Assembly: GCA_029204225.1 (NCBI GenBank)
Contig: CM055112.1
Span: forward strand, 44,527,634-44,587,633
DNA from: Diphasiastrum complanatum
Lineage: Eukaryota; Streptophyta; Lycopodiopsida; Lycopodiales; Lycopodiaceae
Length of the DNA: 60,000 nt
Reading direction: 5' to 3'
Part shown: positions 23,228 through 34,094 of the stretch, one piece after another
How the letters are laid out: each line of letters opens with the position of its first letter
How positions within the stretch are numbered: the first letter of the stretch is position 1
Made by a program: the position numbers and the translations under genes
The notes under the pieces: generated by a model
What the model saw: only the letters and a program-made list of their open reading frames with translations
Databases searched by the model: none
Told to the model about the DNA's origin: nothing

Positions 23228-23770
23228 CCGCAAGATTGATAGTACACTAGGTTGTTTAACACATAAAAATATTGAAATAACACATATTTATACAAGTGCT
23301 TAAAAAAATGTACAAACCTGATCATCGATGACAAATTGTAAAACATATTTCGTATGTCATCATTGAAGAGACCTCAAATATAAAGTGGAAGTATGAATTG
23401 CAACATCTTATGCCAATCATGCGATTTCAATCCACTTAATTTACTATCTTTGGTAAATGATTTGCATAAAGAATGTGCATAGACTGTTGGAGTTCTCATT
23501 TGTTTTATGACATATTTAACATATGAGTTGCTCTTTTGTAAGAATCCACGACACGCTAGGTAGAATCTTATCTCCACCATCAATGTATTGAATCCAATAT
23601 GGTCTTTTCACATCGGCCGCTTGTAGATCTTTACGACCTGTGGAGTTGTCTTTTATGCCAATGATGTGGTTCCATAAGAATTCACTGACATTTTTGAATA
23701 TGTGCATAGGATCCAATAGGTGGTTTATCAATAAATTTGTCCAATAGGGTAATTTATGAAACAAATTCCA
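23228..23770 (-). pseudogene. CACTA Tnp2 transposase fragment, second copy
   Basis: It corresponds to 12257-12800 of the first Tnp2: 'LPYWTNLLINHLLDPMHIF', 'WNHIIGIKD', then after a frameshift near 23545 'QMRTPTVYAHSLCKSF' and 'GLKSHDWHKMLQF'. Nucleotide similarity includes the intron segment and ends at about 23228, exactly where the LINE piece begins. Confidence 0.8.
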
Positions 23771-23789
23771 TAAGTGACATATATAGATT

Positions 23790-25531
23790 GTTTACTTTGT
23801 TCCTATGCATCTTTCTGTCCAGTTCACGTATTCTATGAACTTGTCGAGTGCTTCCAATTTGTTGTGCATGAAGAAGTAGACTCTGGCGAGCTTGTTGTAG
23901 TCGTCAATGAAGGTGATGTAATATTTCAAGCCTCCTATTGAGATCATGTTGAAAGGTCCGCAGATTTCCGAATGTACCAACTCTAGAATCTTTGTAGAGT
24001 CTCTGGTGAAATAAGTTTAGGACATCTTCTCTTTTATGCAGGCATCACAGGTTGTCGAGTTCGTTGCATTCATGCTGGCTTGCTTGATACAACACCATTG
24101 GGTTCATGTGGCATACACTTTTGTGCCATAGAACATCTGCAGATTCGTGAGCTTGGTGTGCTTGATCTATTGGTAGGAATATCTTTGAATGATACAAGTT
24201 GCTCTTTCGTGTTCCTTGTGTAACAAGTGTGCTGGTGCTGGCATCAATGACATTGCATGTTTCATTTGAAAACATCGCATGCATCCCAACGTCTGCTATT
24301 CTTGCAACTGAGAGCAAGTCTTTTTGTAGTGTGAGCATGAATAGAACATCGTCTAATTATCGGTCTTTGTTGTTTGTGTTGAGCCATAGTGAACCAATGT
24401 CATTTACTTGATGTCTTGACCCGTCTTCAAGGACTATGTATCTGGATGGATCTGTACTTCAAAATTCAAACATTATTCGTTCGGATGTAATGAAGTGAGA
24501 GGTTGCTCCTGAATCAAGGATCACCTCTTGTGTATCGGATGTCGAGGCTGCACACACATTTGTACAAAGATAGATCGTCGAATTTCCATTGTTCGACCTT
24601 TCTTCGCCATCTTCGATCTTTCTGGCTCTTCAACAGGATGAATTGTTTCTGTTCTTCCTTCTGTCTTGAGATTGTTTGTTCCTCGGATTTTGGTAGCAAT
24701 CCATGGTTCCATGACCTTTCTTTGGAAATGAATGCATTTGATCTTCGGGTTCAACCTAAATCGACTGTATGTCCTTCACGGCTGCACCTCACGCATGTTT
24801 TTCTTTTGTCGTCTTGTTGTCTTGGCTCTTCTTTGTTCTTCCATTTGCCTTTGGTGGATCTCTTTGTTTGCTGATCTCAATCACTTCGGTCAGACTCCCA
24901 ATAGGCTTGATCTGCTTCTTTAGCTTTTCTTTATTGCTATAGAGAGCTTGATCAGAGCTGTCCTTGTGATCAAGGTGCTCATGGGCTTCAACTTCTTCTC
25001 GAATCTCGATCACTGCCTTTTTTAGAGTCGTCTCTGGATCTTTTGCTAGCAATATTTGGGTGGTCTAGAAAGATCTCGGTAAAGCTCATAGCAAGTAGGT
25101 GAGTTGCTTCTCTATTGATACTACATTTTCTATTCCGACGTTGTGTAACGAAAGAAATAGATCCTTTATCTTTCTGATAAAGGATGTAAGGTCTTTGCCA
25201 TCCCATCGTGGGCTTGTCATCTGGTCTTCAAGAAGCATAATCTAGCTTCGTGACTTTGTCTGAAACCTGGTAAGCAATACATTCCACATCTCTTTTATAT
25301 TAGAGAGTGTTGCAAGGTCAAGGGTATCTTCGATGGATGAAAACAACATGGCTATTGCCTTGTCGTTCTTTTTTTATGGTTGTAGGCATCTCTTTGGTGC
25401 CATCTACCCAGGGCCATAGCCCTTCTCCCTTTAAGATGAGAGAGGTCTTCACCTTCCATGCTAGGAAGTTAGGGCCAGCTGAGTCGATGATTGTGTAGAT
25501 CTTTGACTATATGCTGCTTATAGATGCCATT
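23790..25531 (-). pseudogene. Copia family-2 gag to integrase, degenerate
   Basis: Read on the minus strand. Gag begins at about 25531 and includes 'GTKEMPTT', then 'LAKDPETTLKKAVIEIREEV' (25052). A decayed zinc-knuckle region follows (24754-24700), then the stretch before integrase 'LQKDLLSVARIADVGMHAMF' and 'LWHKSVCHMN' (24338-24045). Last comes the integrase core start 'VHSEICGPFNMISIGGLKYY', 'TFIDDYNKLARVYFF' (23980-23800). Stops and frame changes are many. It ends against the Tnp2 fragment. Confidence 0.75.
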
Positions 25532-26513
25532 GTCGTGAATTGTGTTGGAGAGACATATCTTCTCTCTTCTCTATCTCATTTCATGGTTATACATGGTTCT
25601 CTTGGATTGTACTATCCATTGGTGCAGTATACCTGTGATTGCTTGAAATTTTGTGTAGAATGATCTATATTTGTTATTTTTGGATCCACATGTGTGAAAT
25701 ATAGTAGCATGCTGGTTTTGTATGGACAATAACAATACTTTATGATTTGGTTCATGTTTGATCAAGTGCTATTAGAGTTTGCATTTCATTCATAGAGTAG
25801 ATGCTGATTTTTCTACATTGGGTTGTTGATTTGTTCTCCTTCTAACCCACGATCAGTTTATAAATCGGATCATCATTGATCTGAAATCCTTCACATGATT
25901 TTAGATCTTGTGTTTTAGGTTATGAAGGAGGTATGTATCAATGATTTGGTGAAGATATCAAGGCTAGAGCATGCTAGAGAGGATTCTACACCAAAATTGT
26001 GTTTCTTGCATATGTAGATTGGATCTTTTGTAGATCAAAACAATATATAGGTTTATATACTTGATCAATTCTAATTTTTGAATTAACGTACTGGATTTGG
26101 CCAATTTTTGGATCATTGGAGTAGCCTAAGTGGTGGCTAATAGATGCATATCATATTTTCAGCATTTGCATGTAGATTTGGCATAATCAATTATTTGTGA
26201 TTTTGTCAAAACTCTAATTTTGATTGGATCCCTAGATAGTGAGGTTGCTGGACCTCATTTGGATTTGTTTGTTTCAATCTTAGGAAGTGGCAAGAGTCAA
26301 TATATTGAAGATAGATCATAGGTTGATCAAGGTTTCATGACTCTATGTGTTGATTTGCTTGGTATAAGTGCTATAAGAGAATTTTTGAGTAGTTTCAAAT
26401 CTTTGTGATTTCTTTTGAAAACATTTGTTGTTGTTCAAAGGAGTGATTTGTGCATTGAAATAGTTTGAAAGAGAACTTCAGGTCATTGATACATGGCAAC
26501 ATCAAGTTGAGTC
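25532..26513. other. Non-coding stretch between two gag genes
   Basis: It lies between a minus-strand and a plus-strand gag and is probably made of the leaders or LTR parts of both. It holds a CACATGTG motif near 25689. I find no intact primer-binding site. Confidence 0.35.
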
Positions 26514-27290
26514 ATGTCGAAAGCCAATGATAGGCTTACCTCAAGTAACTATTCATTGTGGAAGGTGAGGATGGAATCACTTCTTGAGATGAATGATCTT
26601 TTGGATATTGTTGTAGGTTTGGAGGAGAGACCAGCAACACAAATTTAAAATGAGGTATGATAAGAGGGCCAAAAGGGTTCTTCACATGATTCAGATGAAT
26701 GTTACCAATGAGCTTCTCAAGGAGGTTGGTAAGAGTACTTCATCTAAGGATGCTTGGGATTCATTGACAAAGCTTTATGAATCCAAGTCTACTTCCGGAT
26801 TGTTGACTCTAAGAAGGCAAATATTTTCTTATTTGCAAAAGAATGAAAAAAGTCCAAGTTCTTTTATTTTGATAAAGAAAGCATTGAATGATGAGTTGGC
26901 TTGCATTGATGAGAGAATTAAGAAAGGAGAGCTTTTTCAAGTTTTTCTTAATGGATTGTTGGATGCTCATGCTAACATTGTTCAAAGTTTAGCTATTCAA
27001 AAGACTTTTCCAAGTTTGATGGATCTTCAAGAGACCTTGATCAATGAAGAATATAGGCTTCAAGCAAGAGGTGGGTCTACATCGACACTTCAACAGGAGG
27101 CTATGTTCACAAAGGGAAAATTCAAGGGAAAAAGCAAAAGTAATTGGTGTAAAGGGCAAGATCAAGTGGATGTTTTTTCAAATCGCAAAAAGAAGGATAG
27201 GTCAAAGCTCAAGTGCTTCTATTGTGGCATCAAAGGACACTTTGCAAGTGAGTGATACAAGAAGAAGAGAGATCAAGGAGATAAGAAAGG
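26514..27290 (+). pseudogene. Copia gag, plus strand
   Basis: It begins at about 26514 with 'MSKANDRLTSSNYSLWKVRM' and has a stop near 26646. The frame then opens from 26650 to 27255: 'QMNVTNELLKEVGK', 'QIFSYLQKNEKSPS', 'NGLLDAHANIVQSLAIQKTF'. The zinc knuckle is CFYCGIKGHFASE followed by TGA, so the fourth ligand (Cys) is replaced by a stop; the frame then goes on 'YKKKRDQGDKKGNL'. Protease and pol are missing beyond about 27300. Confidence 0.75.
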
Positions 27291-27299
27291 TAATCTTAC

Positions 27300-28650
27300 T
27301 CTTGAGTTTTTACACTTCGGGTGTGAAAACTCTCTATATAATCACCTCTCAAAGGTGCCAAGGTGCCATAGCCCTATTCTAAAAAATTCTACAACCCAAG
27401 CTAGGGCTAGTTCTGTGAATAACTATGAGTGACCAAAAGTCAATTAGCTAATAGATGTTTTCAACAGTGTCAAATAATAAATGAGGGGTTCAGATCCCAA
27501 ACCATGTGGTCCAAAATCAAATAATAACAAATCATAGTGCATGGTCCCAAGAGCCCAATGACTTTCAATGGGATGCTTGTAACTCTCCTGTGCCACTTGA
27601 ACTCCAAAGAACTACAACATTGTCCCCACTCAGATCCTTGCAAACAAACTCCCAACCTTTCCACACATCTGAGTTACTACAAACTAGACAGAGCCACATC
27701 AATGGCTACATCATTGCCCAAATACACGCACTGATACACTCGCAAATCCGTTGGCTACCTCCTTGTTAGCAAAATGCACTAACAACCCTAGCTTTCCTTC
27801 AACACAAACTCATGCTCCTCCCGTTGGCAAGCAAATCTGCCATGAGGGAACAGCTATGGGGATTGAGTAGGGTGCAGTGTAGCCTGGTCGATCAGTTCCT
27901 GGTGTTGGAGAGAGGGAGATGAACGAGTTAAGAAAAGGTGGCATATGTGAGAAACAAAAAATTAGCTCAAAGGGGTAAGACGAACACGAACGAGAAATGA
28001 ACTCGAACGAGAAATGAATGAGAAACGAACTCGAATAAAAAATGTTCATGCACGGCAGAACGACCTATACAACTCTCTTTGTAAGCATGACTATGCCTAT
28101 CATAATGAACGAAACACTAGTGATGGAAATCACGGTCATTCTAGATTACGCAGCCAAACATTAATAAAACAATGAAGCGCCAGAAGCATGGTTTGTCTCA
28201 AATAGCAAGACAAATTATATGTCGCGAATTATTCGCGACAAGTTAGACTGTGCTCGACTGATAATTAGTCGCGATAGATTCACAAAAGACAAGACTAACT
28301 GTTAGTTGTCTATTACCAGAAAGAACAACTAGAAAATCAGACAAAATGAATGATAAGCATAGCAATATTAACATAGATCTGAATGCAGAACAAAGAACTG
28401 TATCAGATTAAGTATATCATGTATACATGTCAATAATGCGGTAGAGGACAAGACAATAGCGGATGAAACCTCATGTCCTACGAAGCTTATACAATCTATA
28501 AAGGAATAAAACATTATTGTTGACAATCAAGAATCAATGTGCAAGGCATCTACTTCGTCTATCTCACTGATAAGCTTCTGGAGCTAATTTACATACACTT
28601 CATCTTCTCATGGTCTCATTGTCAACTCATCAACTCATTAACCTGAATAC
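27300..28650. other. Unassigned stretch
   Basis: No gene recognised. 27955-28045 carries a repeated 'aacgagaaatgaa/aacgagaaacgaac' motif in tandem. 28221-28239 is an 8-bp perfect inverted repeat with a 3-nt spacer (GTCGCGAA/TTCGCGAC). Part of it may belong to the LTR on its right. Confidence 0.35.
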
Positions 28651-29116
28651 ACAAATGGTATCCAGTATATATACATAATATTATAGGTGTGCAGATGTGG
28701 AAAGTACAGAGTGGATGTGTTGTTTGTAAGAGATCGTGGGTGGCTGCAGTCGTTGTCCAATCTGTTAGCGCAGCATGGGAAGAGCGTGGAATGGGTGCGA
28801 CGTCAGTCAATGCTAAAGTTACCGTTGGTGATGACGATGGAAAAAGTGCATCACTCTTACGAGTAGCCTTAGGATTAGATTTACAAGGTGCCTTTGCTTT
28901 TAGGGCACCTTTGCCATTCTATAAGATAGTGTCCTCTTTCTGCTTGTCACCATAACATGTGTAAAAACACAGTGTTGCGATTCTTTCATCTTTTTTTTCA
29001 TCTGTGCAAATTTGCCTGTAAATATGCAGACTGCGCGACAATGTTAGTAGATATGCAGCATGAATGGAGGCAGATTAAAATGGGATTTAAGGAGAGTAGA
29101 GGGAATAAATCCAACA
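28651..29116 (-). repeat. Copia 3' LTR, left boundary uncertain
   Basis: On the minus strand the LTR starts TGTTGGATTTATTCC at 29116, next to a polypurine tract. 28850-29116 is matched in inverse by the right edge of the window (59736-60000), which confirms it as a repeat terminus. The inner end is not determined. Confidence 0.7.
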
Positions 29117-29130
29117 CCCCCCGTTAATCT
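29117..29130 (-). other. Polypurine tract
   Basis: The minus strand reads gattaacggggggtg before TGTTGG: a G-run at the place expected for plus-strand priming. Confidence 0.65.
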
Positions 29131-29149
29131 GGATGCCTGAATGCCTTGA

Positions 29150-30637
29150 TCTTCAAACTGAGCAATGCACAAAATTTGTTGTGTGCATTAACACTGAGTG
29201 CTTTCGTGAAGATGTTTGCAACCATGTCTTGCGTTTTGCAGTACGTTAAGCTTATCTCTCTGTCAAGAATCTTGCCCCTGATGTAGTGATATCTGATCGC
29301 AATGTGCTTACTCCTAGAATGAAATCTAGGTTGGCCGATAAGGCATTAGCACTTTGGTTATCACAAAACAGAATTGTACTGATACAGATTGATGTCTGAC
29401 AGCAAATTTCTCAACCAAAACGTTCTCTTAATAGACTCAGAAGCAGCAATGTATTCTGCTTCAGTAGAAGAAAGTACGATAGAGGTCTGCTTACGACGAT
29501 TCCACGAAACAGGACCGTCGTTGAAGAAGAATGTAAATCCAGATGTGGACTTGTGATTGTCTGCATCTCCTCCCCAGCTTGCATCAGAATAACCACTGAG
29601 CTGATGAAGACTGTCGTTGCTGACATCTCCATAGCAGATGCACTAGTCCATGGTAGCTCGAATATATCTCATGACCCGAATAAGAGCCTTCCAATGGGTA
29701 ATGCCAGGATTAGCCATGTATTGGCTGAGTGAGCTAACAGCAAAAGAGATATCTGGTCTTGTACAGACCATTGCATACATGAGAGATCCTAGTATCAATC
29801 GATACGGATACTCTCTCATCTGCTCCTCTTCCTGCTTGGTCTGGGGACATTGGTCGTTTGACAAATGCAGGCCTGGATCCATTGGTGAATGAGCTAATTT
29901 ACAATTCATCAAATTGTATTTGTTAAGAACATTATGAGGATACCTTTGTTGAGTGATGTAAATTAGTCAATTTGCTCTGTCTCTATGGATTTGAATTCCC
30001 AGACAGAAGTGAGCTTTGCCCAGATCAGTCATGTCGAACTCTGAGAACAACATTTGTTTTGAATCCTTAACCATATTAATATTGTTGCTGAAGAGCAACG
30101 TATCATCCATGTACAAGGTGATGATAATGAAGGATTGCTACACTGACTTCAAATAAACATTGCAATCAGTAGTGCTCGGTTTGAATCCTTGTTCAATGAG
30201 AAATGTGTTGATTCTCTGAAACCAAGCCCTGGCAGACTATTTCAAGCCGTACAATGTCTTCTAGACTTTACAGACATGATTCTTCATGCCTTCTAGAACA
30301 TATTCTTTGGGCTGAATCATGTAGATATCTTCTTGTATAACTCCATTCAGATAGGTTGTTTGTACATCAAGTTGATGTACTTCGAGGTCGGCAACTGCAG
30401 CATAAGACAAGATCATTCGGATCGACGAATGTTTGACCACTGGACTATAAGCCTCACTGTAGTCGACATTCGGGATCTGGGTGAATCCTCGTGCTACTAG
30501 TCTAGCCTTCCTTCGATCAATTGCTCTGTTGGCATTACATTTGATCTTAAAGATCCATTTGCAATTAACAATATTGCAGCCAATAGGAGCTTCGACTAAT
30601 GACCATGTCTGATTTTTTATCAAAGAGGAATACTCTA
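29150..30637 (-). pseudogene. Copia reverse transcriptase and RNase H
   Basis: From the right: 'EYSSLIKNQTWSLVEAP', 'GCNIVNCKWIFKIK', 'RKARLVARGFTQ' and 'VHQLDVQTTYLNG' (30637-30261). Then the catalytic 'LYMDDTLLFSNN' near 30120, 'FCLGIQIHR', and 'SLMYAMVCTRPDISFAV' (29912-29643). RNase H follows with 'GYSDASWGGDADNHKSTSG' and 'VLSSTEAEYIAASE' (29632-29400). At least three in-frame stops lie in the reverse transcriptase. The upstream end is cut at 30637 by an LTR. Confidence 0.8.
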
Positions 30638-31105
30638 TGTTGGTTGATTCTAAGGAATTCCCAAGATACTTGGACAGTGCAACTCAAGAGCACCTCTCAC
30701 CTTAGACCGAGGAGGTCTCTGAGAAGACGAGACTAATGAAGACTGAGAGCCGAGTATAAGAGCTGAGAAATACTAGCTGAAAAGACATGCAAGAACTCTG
30801 TAAGCCTCATGGTGAATCCCGGAAGATGGAATGACCATGTAGGAACTAGTATTTCTAGGCAAATGTATTAAATGCAAGTAGACCCCTCTTAAAGAAAGTA
30901 GAGTGAGCCACCTTTTGATGGTGACCTCTAGTGGAGAGCATTATTCCACTTGTAAATTGTGAAATGTGGAAATTTCACTAGGATGCCACCTATGGAGCTC
31001 TCTTGCTTATTTAAGAGACTCCCTCTTTGAGTAGAGGTGTTTTTTGCATTGTATCTACTCCATGCTTCATAAGAAGATTTCCCATGAGTTTGATGCTACA
31101 CTAAG
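30638..31105 (+). repeat. LTR inserted in reverse transcriptase, right end uncertain
   Basis: It begins TGTTGG exactly where the copia frame breaks and matches 59283-59735 over about 450 bp (for example 'gcacctctcaccttagaccg'). A TATTTAAG box precedes a conserved 'actccctctttgag', as in an LTR promoter. Similarity fades near 31105. I found no target duplication. Confidence 0.6.
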
Positions 31106-31576
31106 CTCCTTGATCATGATGGTTTTCTTGAGTGATGCCCCTATGATCATGCCCTTCCATTCATATTGTGTGTGGGTGTGGATTTAGAGTGGATTAGTTT
31201 TCTTGCTTTCCTAGTTGTGGATTAAATTTCATGTTTTCTTGTGGATTAATGTAGGAGCGAGCATTCAAGTAAACTAAATAGGCTAGAAATGTGGCATAGA
31301 TCTTGCATATTCTCTAATATTCTAGTTCTTGATGTTCTTGAGATGTCCAAGAATCAAAAGACTGGTTGGTTTCTTGATGCTTGGACTTCTAACATGCTGT
31401 AGATTAGTTTTTGTTTCTTGTTTTGTCAATTTATGCAAGTAAAGTAGTGTAGGATCTGATTTTAGTTCATTTTGCAGCAAAGTAGAAGTAGGAATCCATC
31501 GTTGTTCAACTGAACAGTAAAGTAGATCATTTGTTGAATGCATTGGCTTGCATTTTGGTTGATTATGCATGTGCAT
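31106..31576. other. Unassigned stretch
   Basis: It could be the remainder of the LTR at 30638, or the region downstream of the gag at 31577. No coding signal. Confidence 0.35.
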
Positions 31577-32400
31577 TCAGTTCAAGAGTGACCCATCCAG
31601 ATGTTCTATGATAGACAAGACATAATAATACAACAAAAATCCGTCCCTTCTGTCTGATTTTGGGCTTGAAACAAGAAAGAACATTAAGCAAGAGCCCACA
31701 GAGGCTCCACTGTCTATGTACCAAGCTCCATCTTTCTTAAAAGGTGATGAAGAAAAACTGGACACCATAACTGATCCTTCTCCATCACTTACAACAGAAT
31801 CTTCTTCAATCTCTTTAGAGAGATTAGCTTGCTTGAGTTGGTTTTTCTTATTAAAGCAATTAGAGGCATAATGTCCCTTTTTGCCACAGAAGAAGCACTT
31901 CACTTTCTTCTTCTTGGTTTTTGAGTTAGAGGGATGAGATGTTTCATCCTCTTCACCATCTTGATCTCAATCTTTGGCTTTGTCTTTGTTGTATGCTTGA
32001 GAGAATTGGTTCTTACTCCTTTCTTTTTGCTTGCCTTTGACAAAGAGGGCTTTGTCACTTCCACCATGTTCAAGTTTGTTCATCCTGGAGAGTTTGTAGC
32101 TTTGTCTAGATTCTTCAGAAATAAGAATTCCATAGAGAGTTTCTAGATTAGGTAACTCCTCCTTAATAGCAAAAGACTGAACAAGATTATCATAGTCATC
32201 TCTCAAGCCATTCAGTATGACTCGAACTAGCTCAACTTGGTTAATGTTAACACCAACACAGGAAAGCTCTCTATGTAAATCTTTAACTCTCTGGACCCTG
32301 GAGAATCAAAACAGACTCCATTCTTAACTTCCAAATTGAGTAATTAGAAGTGTTTAGTCTTTTACTGGCTTCTAGAAGATATCCTCCCTGAGATGCCATT
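31577..32400 (-). pseudogene. Copia gag with zinc knuckle and protease start
   Basis: Start near 32400 (MASQGGYLLEASKRLN). A deletion removes much of the middle: 'ESVLI' leads quickly to a segment like 'RVKDLHRELSCVG'. Then come 'MRDDYDNLVQSFAIKEELP' (32206), the zinc knuckle CFFCGKKGHYASNC (31900) and the protease signature 'AWYIDSGAS' (about 31705). After the protease motif the homology breaks off. The family is related to element A and D gags but distinct from both. Confidence 0.75.
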
Positions 32401-33121
32401 ATAATGAAGACTTCTTAGTTATTGGATTGAGATATGTTTGAGCTTGTTCCTATCAGACTTAGAGTTGCTACTCTCTTTCACTATAGGTATTTTCAAGGTT
32501 GAACTACCTTCCTATGTGAAACAATTGCAACTATATTTGAGATGAATCTCAAATATTCCACAAGACAAGTTATCTAGATCAGACATAGAAAGTGGTTTGA
32601 GACACTTTGACTGGTTTGAATCCTACTTTTGGCACGTGTGAAATACTTCAAAAGAAAACACTATTGACACTCAGAAGGCTCAAAGGGTGTTCAAATACTT
32701 CAATTCAGTCTTGATCTATAGTTTCTTGTGTTGGATGCTCAAAACAATGGAATCAGAACAAAGTAAAATTGAATCAAATCAAAATGCTCTCACTCGGATT
32801 TTGGACCTAGCCCTATCCTCTTTAAGAGCTTATAACTGTTGCTAGACACATTATATCAAATGCTTTCCATCAAGCTATAAGACTGCTATGTTTGGATCTA
32901 CAAGTAAGGAGAACAAAGGGACTGAAAAACCCTTATTTTCACACGTGCGGAATTCCAGAATTCCGTACTACCTCAGTTCAGGACTAGAAATTCAGTTCAA
33001 GTCCGATTTGATCCAAATACACTTCAGAGAAAGGTTAGAAAAAGTGCAAAACTGTTTTTTTGCTTGATTTAGCTCTCAATTTCTTGTATAATTAGAGTTG
33101 TTAGCATGCAAAGCTTAATGA
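32401..33121 (-). other. Leader of the copia element above
   Basis: Non-coding, between gag and the primer-binding site. It contains GCACGTGTGAA (32634) and CACACGTGCGG (32940). Confidence 0.55.
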
Positions 33122-33134
33122 GGCTCTGATACCA
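33122..33134 (-). other. Primer-binding site (tRNA-Met), reverse complement
   Basis: ggctctgatacca, an exact reverse complement of TGGTATCAGAGCC, adjoining TG of the LTR to the right. Confidence 0.85.
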
Positions 33135-33925
33135 TGACAAAATTTCCAGAATTCACACGTGTGGGGAATGTTCACAAGAGTGATTGACCTTAATTAAGCT
33201 TTGTAATTGGCACTATAACCTGATTCTAGATTGATCAACAAAATCTAGTTCAGAAAAAATGGCTAATTCACAATCTAGCATGCTAATCAACAGAATATAG
33301 TAGCAATGAATCAAAGAATGAATAAAAATACAAGATTTTAGTGTATGAGCCTTAGCCTCAACACGAGTTAGAGAGAGAGAGCTAGAGAGATAACAAGCAA
33401 TATTTGTTTAGATCCAAAATGGCATGAGATAGCTACAAAACTTTGGTTCTTCATCATTGATTGTGTGGAGAGCTACACGTATTTATGGAGATTGAGGTAG
33501 CTCGAGGTAGAACCACATCTATCCATTCCAAAATGACATCTAAAGTGACATCTAGAGTCCATGTGACATTTGTCACTTGTCATGCATGAAATTCTACCAA
33601 CTTTTTACAAGTGTACTAGTTCTAACTAGAAATGTCCAAATCATCATGCATGTGTCCATTAAACTTTGTGCATGCCTTGCATGTCACTATGGATCATTTA
33701 CAATTAAGGCATGTGAGTTGGCACGAGTTTCTACAAGCATAATCATGCTAATTTTATGTCTACAAACTATATGCAAGTTGCATTTACCAAACTAGATAAT
33801 ACATAACCATGTAGCTCGAGTTCTATGTAGGCCAAACTTGGCATTCTGATTAATGAGCTACATACTTGCATGGTACAACATTTGTAGCAAGCCAAGAAAT
33901 CAATATGGATTGTTTTTCAATTTTA
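33135..33925 (-). repeat. Copia 5' LTR, outer end uncertain
   Basis: It starts TGACAAAATTTCC next to the primer-binding site and carries CACACGTGTG at 33158. The outer end is placed near 33925 because repeat X starts at about 33927. No second LTR of this element is in the window. Confidence 0.55.
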
Positions 33926-33926
33926 A

Positions 33927-34091
33927 TAGACATGGCAAATGCCTTGTATACCCACTCTCCCTCTGTTTAGTGCTTTATAGCGACGAATTTAGTGTCCTGT
34001 AGAGAAAGTTATGGCTATCGGAAGTTTGGCAATTTTTGAACTAAAATTTGCAAAATTTTTGAATTGTTCTGCCTATAACTTAGTTTAGACT
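33927..34091 (+). repeat. Dispersed repeat X, copy 2 (partial)
   Basis: About 165 bp match 15675-15840. It ends at the same word (cagtttag-like) as copy 3, suggesting a shared natural boundary. Confidence 0.6.
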
Positions 34092-34094
34092 TAG

